NCBI RefSeq assembly: GCF_000277125.1
Contig: NC_016946.1
Span: 4,526,001 to 4,590,000, forward strand
Reading direction: 5' to 3'
From: Mycobacterium intracellulare ATCC 13950
GTDB lineage: Bacteria > Actinomycetota > Actinomycetes > Mycobacteriales > Mycobacteriaceae
Length of the DNA stretch: 64,000 nt
Shown here: piece after piece, positions 58,030 to 64,000 of the stretch
How the letters are laid out: every line of letters starts with the position of its first letter
How positions within the stretch are numbered: the first letter of the stretch is position 1
The notes under the pieces: model-generated
What the model was told of the DNA's origin: nothing
The model's input: the letters and a program-made list of their open reading frames with translations, nothing else
The model's database searches: none
Program-made: the position numbers and the translations under genes

Positions 58030-58674
58030 CTAGCCCCTGGCGCCGTCGTGGGCGGTGCGCCGTTCCAGACCCGCCGCCAGGCGCAGCACCATGTCGGAGA
58101 ACAACACGTCGGTGTCGATGTCGTCCATGACGCCGGTCATCTCGAGCAACACGAAGCCATGCATCGCGGACCAGAACTCCAGCGCGGCGTGGAAGGCTTC
58201 GGCGCCGTCTAGACCGTAGGAGGACAGCACGGCGATCACCGGGGCGGCCGCGCTGCGGGTCGCCGCCGCGTACTCGGCGTCTTCGCCACCCAGCGGCATC
58301 CGGGTGAAGGCCGAGTAGCGGCCCGGGTGGTGGTGGGCGTAGCTGCGGTACGCGCCGGCCATGACGAGCACCGCGTCGTCGCGGGCGCGGCCCTCGCCCA
58401 CCCGGTTGAGCATCATGATGATGTCGTCGATCACCCGGATCCGGACCGCCCGGCGCAAGTCCTCCAGGCTGTCCACGTGGTTGTACAGCGACGGCCCCTT
58501 GGTGCCCAACTGCGTCGCCAGCGCGTTGATGGTCAGGGCGTCCCAGCCCTCGCGGTCCAGGAACGTCAGCGCGCCGTCGATGATCCCTTCCCGGCTGAGC
58601 TTGGTCGGGCGCGAACCGGGCCGTCCCGCGCGTTGGCGCCCGGCCGCCGACGGCGATTCCGGTTGAGCTGCCAT
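58030..58674 (-). CDS. TetR-family regulator (Rv0681-like)
   Basis: This 214-residue regulator has HTH at residues about 25-70 (KLSREGIIDGALTFLDREGW then LATQLGTKGPSLYNHVDSLE) and a C-terminal TetR_C (WHG-type) domain containing FHAALEFWSAMHGFVLLEMT. It is in the same orientation as the str operon but has a separate promoter region upstream, where a palindromic candidate operator lies at 58,709-58,731. The ligand is unknown. Confidence 0.9.
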   Translation of the reverse strand: MAAQPESPSAAGRQRAGRPGSRPTKLSREGIIDGALTFLDREGWDALTINALATQLGTKGPSLYNHVDSLEDLRRAVRIRVIDDIIMMLNRVGEGRARDDAVLVMAGAYRSYAHHHPGRYSAFTRMPLGGEDAEYAAATRSAAAPVIAVLSSYGLDGAEAFHAALEFWSAMHGFVLLEMTGVMDDIDTDVLFSDMVLRLAAGLERRTAHDGARG

Positions 58675-58708
58675 GGCGGTCGCCCTTCGATCGCGGGAAC
58701 GGGTTGCG

Positions 58709-58731
58709 GTTAACTAATGACTCTAGTTGAC
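58709..58731. promoter_or_regulatory. Candidate TetR operator upstream of Rv0681-like gene
   Basis: GTTAACTA, seven bases (ATGACTC), TAGTTGAC form a 23-bp imperfect palindrome with 7 of 8 matching arm positions. It lies 35 bases before the TetR ATG and about 140 before the DUF3060 gene, as expected for autoregulation. Confidence 0.55.
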
Positions 58732-58870
58732 GCCCGGTCAGACATTAATCTCCCCGCAGGGGCATGAGCGCCCGGCAAACCAAAAGAAAATCTGCCATCG
58801 GGCGGGCGAATGCACGTAATGTCATGCTTGGCTCATTCGAGCAGACGACCCGTCCAAGAGGGGGCCCGCA

Positions 58871-59248
58871 GTGAAGTGGACAACTGTCGCCGGGTCGTTG
58901 GCCACGTGCGCCGTCGCCGTCGTCGCCGGTTTCGCCGCCGTGCCGGGCCTTGCGCAGGCCAAGAACGGCGACACCCATGTCATCGGGGAGGACATGGAGC
59001 AGACGGTCGACTGCAACGACGCCACGCTGCTGGTCAACGGCTCGTTCCTGACGGTCACCGCGCTGGGCAACTGCTACGCCGTGACGGTGATGGGTTCGTC
59101 GAATGTCGTTATCGCCGACTCGGTTTCGCACGACATCACGGTGTACGGCCACGACCAGACCGTGCTCTACAAGGGTGGTCAGCCGTTCCTGTGGGACCGG
59201 GGCCGCGAACTGGGCATGACCAACCGGCTCCAGCAGGTGCCGGGCTGA
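58871..59248 (+). CDS. Secreted DUF3060 protein (Rv0680c-like)
   Basis: This 125-residue exported protein has an N-terminal signal peptide (MKWTTVAGSLATCAVAVVAG, likely cleaved after AQA near residue 30). A short beta-repeat region follows (DATLLVNGSFLTVTALGNCY, SSNVVIADSVSHDITVYGHD). Two cysteines (DCND and GNCY) could bond. The GTG at 58,871 follows GGGGGCCCGCA. It is the first of two related genes, a pair also present in M. tuberculosis. Confidence 0.85.
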   Translation: MKWTTVAGSLATCAVAVVAGFAAVPGLAQAKNGDTHVIGEDMEQTVDCNDATLLVNGSFLTVTALGNCYAVTVMGSSNVVIADSVSHDITVYGHDQTVLYKGGQPFLWDRGRELGMTNRLQQVPG

Positions 59249-59277
59249 GGCACCATACCGAGGGGAATCAAACAACG

Positions 59278-59739
59278 ATGCGTGTGCACACCTTCGCCCT
59301 GGCACCGGCCGCCGCGATCCTGGTGCTGGCCGGCTGCAGCTCGACGGCCAACCCGCCGGCGGGCTCCTCCTCCACCACCACGACGAAGAGCAGCCCGACG
59401 ACCAGTGCCGGCGCCGCGCCGACGACGGGATCGAGCGGAGCGAGCACCACCGCGTCCCTCGAGATCGGCAACACGGTGAACTACGGGTCGATGGGCACCA
59501 CCACCAACCTCGACTGCGCCACCGGCAAGTCGCTGAACGTGGCCGGTTCGGACAACACCCTGACCGTCACCGGCAGCTGCTCGACGGTGAACATCGGCGG
59601 CACCAACAACAAGATCACCCTCGACAAGGTCGAGAAGCGCATCACCGTGCTCGGGATGAACAACACCATCACCTACAAAGACGGCGATCCCAAGGTCGAT
59701 AACCTCGGCTCGGACAACACGATCAACAAGGGCAGCTGA
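59278..59739 (+). CDS. DUF3060 lipoprotein (Rv0679c-like)
   Basis: This 153-residue lipoprotein has a signal peptide ending in the lipobox LAGC (residues about 17-20), then a Ser/Thr/Ala-rich linker. A beta-repeat domain follows with recurring Gly-x-Asn-Asn/Thr turns (GSDNTLTV, GTNNKITL, GMNNTITY, GSDNTINK) and two cysteines. It starts 29 bases after the previous DUF3060 gene, with GGGGAATC upstream. The M. tuberculosis equivalent is an envelope lipoprotein of unknown role. Confidence 0.88.
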   Translation: MRVHTFALAPAAAILVLAGCSSTANPPAGSSSTTTTKSSPTTSAGAAPTTGSSGASTTASLEIGNTVNYGSMGTTTNLDCATGKSLNVAGSDNTLTVTGSCSTVNIGGTNNKITLDKVEKRITVLGMNNTITYKDGDPKVDNLGSDNTINKGS

Positions 59740-59778
59740 CCGGCGGCTCACCGGCCTTGATCGGCGGCTAACGCGCCC

Positions 59779-60546
59779 TCAATCGGCGGCCGCGCCGTGA
59801 CGCCCCGCGCCGGCGGCGAACCGCCCGGCCCCTTCGTTCGCCTCGGCGGCGACCCGGGAGATGCTGGCGAATTCGAAGTCGAGCGCCTCGGATTCCGTTG
59901 CCCCCCATTGGTGTAGCGCCGAGAGCCGGTCCGAGCGCAGGCACTGCTGCGGCAGCGCCGACAGTTGTGCCGCCAATTCCTCTGCGGCCCGGCGCGATTG
60001 GCCCTTGGGGACCACCCGGTTCGCCAGCCCGATGGCCTGGGCTTCGTCGGCGGCCACGGCGCGGCCGGTGAGGATCATGTCCATCGCGCGGCTGTGGCCG
60101 ATCAGGCGCGGCAGCCGCACCGTGCCCCCGTCGATCAGGGGAACACCCCAGCGCCGGCAGAACACCCCGAACACGGCGTCCTCCTCGACCACCCGCAGAT
60201 CACACCAGATGGCCAACTCGAGGCCGCCGGCGACGGCGTAGCCGCTGACCGCGGCGATGACGGGCTTGGACAGCACCATCCGCGTCGGGCCCATCGGGCC
60301 CGGGCCACTCCGGTGCACGGCGTTGGCGTCGGGTGTGCCGAACGCCTTCAAATCGGCTCCGGCACAGAATGTCCCGCCGTCGCCCCACAGCACGGCGACC
60401 GACGCGGTGTCGTCGCGGTCGAACTCCTCGAACGCCGCATAGAGCGCGGCGGCCGTCGGGCCGTTGACCGCGTTGCGCGCCCCCGGCCGGTCGATGATCA
60501 CGGTGGTCACCCGGCCGTTGCGCTCGACGCGCACCGGATCGCTCAT
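59779..60546 (-). CDS. echA5: Enoyl-CoA hydratase/isomerase family protein (EchA5-like)
   Basis: This 255-residue crotonase-fold protein has the oxyanion-hole motif GTFCAGADLKAF near residue 60 and SGYAVAGGLELAIWCDLRV with a Glu at the first catalytic position. In the second catalytic region, GVPLIDGGTVRLPRLIG, an Asp replaces the usual Glu. ATG 60,546 overlaps the PaaX gene stop by 4 bases. It is last in the fadE8-echA4-paaX-echA5 leftward operon, as in M. tuberculosis (Rv0672-Rv0675). Confidence 0.9.
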   Translation of the reverse strand: MSDPVRVERNGRVTTVIIDRPGARNAVNGPTAAALYAAFEEFDRDDTASVAVLWGDGGTFCAGADLKAFGTPDANAVHRSGPGPMGPTRMVLSKPVIAAVSGYAVAGGLELAIWCDLRVVEEDAVFGVFCRRWGVPLIDGGTVRLPRLIGHSRAMDMILTGRAVAADEAQAIGLANRVVPKGQSRRAAEELAAQLSALPQQCLRSDRLSALHQWGATESEALDFEFASISRVAAEANEGAGRFAAGAGRHGAAAD

Positions 60547-61262
60547 CTCGCCTCCGCACATAGTGGTTCGCGCCGCCGCAGCAGCTCAGCGGCGAAGTCA
60601 TGGTAGGCCGCCCGCAGCCGGCCCCCGGGCCAGTCGGCCGGCAGGAGTTCGTCGGGCAGGACCGGGTCGGTGAGCAGGTGCCGGACGGTCGCGGCGGCCA
60701 CCACGAAACGGCCGGGAATGTCCGGCGCGGCGGCCATGTCGTCGAGCAACCGGTGCCCGGCCTGTGCCCAGGCGGGCAGGTCCCACAGCTGCGCGGCCAG
60801 CTCGGCGGGGTCGCCGTCGCGCGCCCGCAGCACCCGGACCCGAGCGGTGACGTCGGGGCCGAGCTCCGCGTCGATGTTGTCGGGGCGCATCCACACCCCC
60901 TCGCGCAGCTCACCAAAACGCTTGTCGTGCATGGCGGTTCGCAGCGCGGCCCGGGTGCGTGCGTCGTCCCCCACGCTGGTCACGACCAGGGTGACCCACT
61001 CCCCGCGCCAAGGACGCACGCGCGGGTCGATGGCATCGTCCTGGCGCCGCTGGCGGGCGAGCAGGCGCTCCGAGAGTTGGTAGCCGTCGGCGTTGCGGAC
61101 CAGGTCGCCCGCGCCGACCATCCGGGTCAGCGCCACTCGCAGCGTCGACTCCTTGATGCCGAAATCGGAAGTGAGCCTGACCAGTTCGCTGGCGCGGGCG
61201 CGCGCCGGGTGGGCGCCGAGCAGCACGCTCAGCACCACCGACCGCGCCGTCATGTCCGGCAT
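60543..61262 (-). CDS. PaaX-family transcriptional regulator (Rv0674-like)
   Basis: This 239-residue protein has the PaaX N-terminal winged-helix (ARSVVLSVLLGAHPARARAS, LTSDFGIKESTLRVALTRMV) and the PaaX C-terminal domain. PaaX represses phenylacetyl-CoA catabolism genes in other bacteria and responds to CoA esters. Its location inside an acyl-CoA dehydrogenase/crotonase operon suggests it controls this unit. It overlaps echA5 by 4 bases and follows echA4 by 2. Confidence 0.88.
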   Translation of the reverse strand: MPDMTARSVVLSVLLGAHPARARASELVRLTSDFGIKESTLRVALTRMVGAGDLVRNADGYQLSERLLARQRRQDDAIDPRVRPWRGEWVTLVVTSVGDDARTRAALRTAMHDKRFGELREGVWMRPDNIDAELGPDVTARVRVLRARDGDPAELAAQLWDLPAWAQAGHRLLDDMAAAPDIPGRFVVAAATVRHLLTDPVLPDELLPADWPGGRLRAAYHDFAAELLRRREPLCAEAR

Positions 61263-61264
61263 CG

Positions 61265-62203
61265 CTACACCCCGGACGCCCGGCGGCCGTGGTCGCCGAA
61301 GGGTTCGTCGCGATGCCGCACCGCCTCACGGAATCCGTGCTCGACCGCGTCGGCGACGAACGCGTGGCCCTCGGGCGTGTGCCGGGCGACGCCGTCGAAC
61401 ACCGTGCTGACCATCCTGCTGGTGGCCACACCCTGTTGCAGCAGGGCGGAATTCAGCGCGAGCTTGACCATGATCAGCTGATTGACCGGCACCGCGGCGA
61501 TCCGCTCGACCAGCCGCTCGGTGCGCTCGTCGAGGTCCGCCGGATCCGGCGCCTCGACCGCCCACCCCCACTCGGCGGCCTGCGCGCCGGTGATGCAATC
61601 GCCGGTGAACAGCAGCCTTTTCGCGCGCGCGTCGCCGAGCCGGTGCGCCCACAGGCCGGCCGCCGGCACGCCCCACACCCGGGTGGGCGGGTAGCCGATC
61701 TTGGCGTCGGCGGCGGCGATCACCTGGTCGGCGTGCAGCGCGATGTCGGTGCCCCCGGCCACGCAGTAGCCGTGGATCTTGACCACCGTGGGCTTGTCGG
61801 CGTGCATGAGGCTGGAAAAGCCTCGCACGAAGCGGCTCATCATCTGGTAATCGATCATCGGGTCCCACGGCTGATCCGCCAGATGGTTGACCGCCTGGGT
61901 CTTTCCGTCCAGCACGGTGCCCGCGTACGCGCCGGTGCCGCCGGCCGAGCCGGTGCGATCGGCGTAGGCGCTCAAGTCGAAACCCGCGCAGAATCCCTCG
62001 CCGCGACCGGACACCAGGATGACGTGCACATTCGGGTCGAGGTCGGCGCGCTCCACCAGCGCCGAGAGCTCCAGCGGCGTGTCCGCGACGATCGCGTTGC
62101 CCTTCTCCGGCCGGTTGAACGTGATCCGGGCGACCCGGTCGGTGACCTCATAGGTCATCGTCTTCAGGTTGTCGAAGTCGACCGGCCTGATCGCGTGAGT
62201 CAT
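61265..62203 (-). CDS. echA4: Crotonase-fold protein (EchA4-like) lacking canonical Glu residues
   Basis: This 312-residue crotonase-family protein has the oxyanion-hole loop GEGFCAGFDLSAYADR near residue 72. The position normally Glu in GGxxE reads AGGTDIALHAD (Asp), and the second catalytic region reads VWGVPAAGLWAHRLG without Glu or Asp. Classical hydration is therefore doubtful; it may be an isomerase, thioesterase-like or regulatory member. ATG 62,203 overlaps the fadE8 stop. It corresponds to Rv0673. Confidence 0.88.
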   Translation of the reverse strand: MTHAIRPVDFDNLKTMTYEVTDRVARITFNRPEKGNAIVADTPLELSALVERADLDPNVHVILVSGRGEGFCAGFDLSAYADRTGSAGGTGAYAGTVLDGKTQAVNHLADQPWDPMIDYQMMSRFVRGFSSLMHADKPTVVKIHGYCVAGGTDIALHADQVIAAADAKIGYPPTRVWGVPAAGLWAHRLGDARAKRLLFTGDCITGAQAAEWGWAVEAPDPADLDERTERLVERIAAVPVNQLIMVKLALNSALLQQGVATSRMVSTVFDGVARHTPEGHAFVADAVEHGFREAVRHRDEPFGDHGRRASGV

Positions 62204-63828
62204 CCCTTTACTAGAGCACGCTCGAGAATCGGCGCGAGGTCGAGCCCGTCGGGCATGGTGCCGAACGCGCCGCCCCACCGGCGGTCGAGCCGGGTCGTCA
62301 GGAACGCCTCGGCGACGGCGGGGTGCCCGTGGCGCACCAGCAGCGAGCCCTGCAGCGCCAGGCAGATGTCCTCGGCGACCTTGCGGCCGCGGTAGGCGAT
62401 GGTCTCCAGGTTGGCCAGGTCGGCGCGCAGCCGCGCGACATGGTTGCCCAGGCGCGGGTCCTGGCCCGCGCTCTCGGCGATTTCGTCGAACAGCACCTCG
62501 ACGCATTCGGGACGAGTTGCGGTAGCGCGCAACGTATCCAGCGCGCTGACGTTGCCCGAGCCCTCCCAGATGCCCATCAGCGGCGCCTCCCGGTACAGCC
62601 GCGGCATGCCGGAGTCCTCCACATAGCCGTTGCCGCCCAGGCATTCCAAGGCTTCGGCGGCGTGCGGGGTGGAGCGCTTGCACACCCAGTACTTGCTGGC
62701 GGCCAGGCCGATCCGGCGCAGCAGCGCCTCGGTCTCGTCGCCGCGCACCGCCTTGTCGGTGGCGCCGGCCATCCGCATCGCGACCATGGTGGCCGCCTCC
62801 GCCTCGACGGCCAAATCGGCCAGCACGTTGCGCATCAGCGGCTGGTCAATGAGGTAGGCGCCGAAGGCCTTTCGGTGCTGGGCGTGGTAGATCGCGCGGG
62901 TCAAACCGGTGCGCATGCTGGTGGCGCTGCCCAGCGTGCAGTCCAGCCGGGTGAGGTTGACCATCTCGATGATGGTCGGCACGCCGCGGCCCTCCTCGCC
63001 CACCAGCCACGCGATCGCGCCGTCGTATTCGACCTCGCTCGAGGCGTTGGCGTGGTTGCCGAGCTTGTCCTTGAGGCGCTGCAAAAACATCCGGTTGCGG
63101 GTGCCGTCGGGCAGCACGCGCGGCAGCATGAAGCACGACAACCCTCCGGGCGCCTGCGCGAGCACCAGGAAGATGTCACACATCGGCGCCGAGGTGAACC
63201 ACTTGTGGCCCGTCAGGCTGTAGGTGCCGTCGGCGTTGGGGGTGGCCTGCGTGGTGCCGGCGCGCACGTCGGAGCCGCCCTGCTTCTCGGTCATCGACAT
63301 GCCCGCCGTGATGCCGGGCTTGGCGGTGGCCGGCCGGAGTTCCGGGTCGTATTCGCGGGAGGTCAGCAGCGGCTCGTAGACCTTGGCTAGCTCGGGGTTG
63401 TAGCGCAGCGCGGGCACCACGGCATACGTCATCGAGATCGGGCAGACGTGCCCCGGTTCGACCGTCCACACCGAGGTCTTGGCGGCCCGCACGACGTGCG
63501 CACCCGGCCGCTCGTCGGCCCAGGGCGCGGCGTGCATGCCGTGGGTGATCGCCGCGCGCATCAGCTCGTGGTACGCCGGGTCGTATTCGACCTCGTCGAT
63601 CCGGTGACCGTTGCGGTCGTGGGTGTGCAGGATGGGCCGGTTGCGATCGGCGAGCTCGCCCCAGCGCTGCGCCTCGCGGCTGGCCGACAGGGCGCCGACC
63701 TCGTTCACCTCGTCCAGGCCCCACTGCCCTCCCTCGCGAATCAGGGCCTCGATGAGCACCGCCGAGGTGGCGGGGTTGTGGTCTTCCAGGGGCGGGACCT
63801 GGTTGGTGACGACATGGGTGTCCGACAT
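62200..63828 (-). CDS. fadE8: Acyl-CoA dehydrogenase FadE8 (AidB-like)
   Basis: This 542-residue flavoenzyme has the long AidB-type form: N-terminal alpha domain, then SMTEKQGGSDVRAGTTQATP near residue 205 and the middle beta domain (YSLTGHKWFTSAPMCDIFLV). The C-terminal helical domain carries ALECLGGNGYVEDSGMPRLY, and GIWEGSGNVSALDTLRA follows. ATG 63,828 is preferred over the upstream frame. It opens the four-gene lipid/CoA operon, probably oxidising an acyl-CoA with its neighbours. Confidence 0.93.
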   Translation of the reverse strand: MSDTHVVTNQVPPLEDHNPATSAVLIEALIREGGQWGLDEVNEVGALSASREAQRWGELADRNRPILHTHDRNGHRIDEVEYDPAYHELMRAAITHGMHAAPWADERPGAHVVRAAKTSVWTVEPGHVCPISMTYAVVPALRYNPELAKVYEPLLTSREYDPELRPATAKPGITAGMSMTEKQGGSDVRAGTTQATPNADGTYSLTGHKWFTSAPMCDIFLVLAQAPGGLSCFMLPRVLPDGTRNRMFLQRLKDKLGNHANASSEVEYDGAIAWLVGEEGRGVPTIIEMVNLTRLDCTLGSATSMRTGLTRAIYHAQHRKAFGAYLIDQPLMRNVLADLAVEAEAATMVAMRMAGATDKAVRGDETEALLRRIGLAASKYWVCKRSTPHAAEALECLGGNGYVEDSGMPRLYREAPLMGIWEGSGNVSALDTLRATATRPECVEVLFDEIAESAGQDPRLGNHVARLRADLANLETIAYRGRKVAEDICLALQGSLLVRHGHPAVAEAFLTTRLDRRWGGAFGTMPDGLDLAPILERALVKG

Positions 63829-63875
63829 GGGATCAATGTTACATTTTTCCGACAGTTGCACAAGAGCTGTAATGA

Positions 63876-64000
63876 TCAGCGCGGGTGCGCGGCGAAGAAG
63901 TCCCACAGTTGTCGCGTCGCGAAGTCGGGCCACTCGTGGTCGCCGTGGTCGACCGTGATGAGCACGACCCCGCGACCGTCGGCGCATCCCGCGGTCGAGG
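63876..64000 (-). CDS. lpqP: 3' end of an LpqP-like esterase/depolymerase gene, cut by window edge
   Basis: The last 41 codons are visible. The His in VDHGDHEWPDFATRQLWDFF sits where PHB-depolymerase/feruloyl-esterase-type hydrolases have their catalytic His, near the C-terminus. M. tuberculosis has lpqP (Rv0671) in exactly this place before fadE8, so that identity is likely. The lipoprotein signal, if any, is outside the window. Confidence 0.65.
   Translation of the reverse strand, partial: STAGCADGRGVVLITVDHGDHEWPDFATRQLWDFFAAHPR

Overview
The window is chromosomal DNA of a Mycobacterium, most likely a slow grower of the M. avium complex type (inference). The evidence is very high GC, Ala/Arg/Pro-rich proteins, GTG and TTG starts, four TIGR00027-type methyltransferases, a mycofactocin cluster, a PE protein, a 13E12-family HNH protein and a MIRU-like repeat. 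Gene order matches, in inverted orientation, the M. tuberculosis Rv0671 to Rv0736 segment as I remember it, with several insertions and one notable loss.

Left part (1-21,415). A truncated MacB/FtsX-type permease is followed by the leftward sigL group: sigma factor SigL, anti-sigma RslA, then an FAD monooxygenase, a DUF4389 membrane protein and a methyltransferase. A good SigL-type promoter precedes sigL and abuts a 55-bp tandem repeat. Upstream lies secY-adk-map. Next come a methyltransferase, a GyrA-like/GNAT fusion protein, and a divergent sugar-type cluster (FGGY kinase versus 2-hydroxyacid dehydrogenase, class II aldolase and metallo-beta-lactamase-fold hydrolase). A zinc alcohol dehydrogenase/SDR pair, three tandem methyltransferases, signal peptide peptidase SppA and a luciferase-like oxidoreductase complete this part.

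Ribosomal block (21,412-36,463). This is the spc operon (rplN, rplX, rplE, rpsN, rpsH, rplF, rplR, rpsE, rpmD, rplO) and the S10 operon (rpsJ through rpsQ), all leftward. A 13E12 HNH gene, the formylglycine-generating enzyme and arylsulfatase AtsA sit between them. A strong hairpin ends the S10 operon. The spc operon has its own sigma-A-type promoter, with a 17-bp palindrome over the -10.

Mycofactocin block (36,919-47,138). A P450 converges on a TetR gene. Then comes the complete mycofactocin locus mftG-mftF-mftE-mftD-mftC-mftB-mftA (leftward), with mftR divergent and a DUF2332 gene behind it. MftA is the 29-residue peptide. MftB/MftC/MftE/MftD convert it to premycofactocin, MftF glucosylates it, and MftG is the GMC-type partner. 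A mycofactocin-type SDR and a ferredoxin reductase-like protein lie 5 kb further right.

Translation block and right end (47,201-64,000). An aldo/keto reductase and an inositol-monophosphatase-family gene flank a 567-bp lower-GC intergenic region with a helically phased GTGAT array. Then follow the reductase, the SDR, a SHOCT membrane protein, a solitary PE gene, and the str operon (rpsL-rpsG-fusA-tuf) with a clear promoter and terminator. The end carries a TetR gene with a candidate operator, two secreted DUF3060 proteins, the leftward fadE8-echA4-PaaX-echA5 operon, and the 3' end of an lpqP-like esterase gene. The mmpS5-mmpL5-regulator genes that M. tuberculosis has between echA5 and Rv0679c are missing here.
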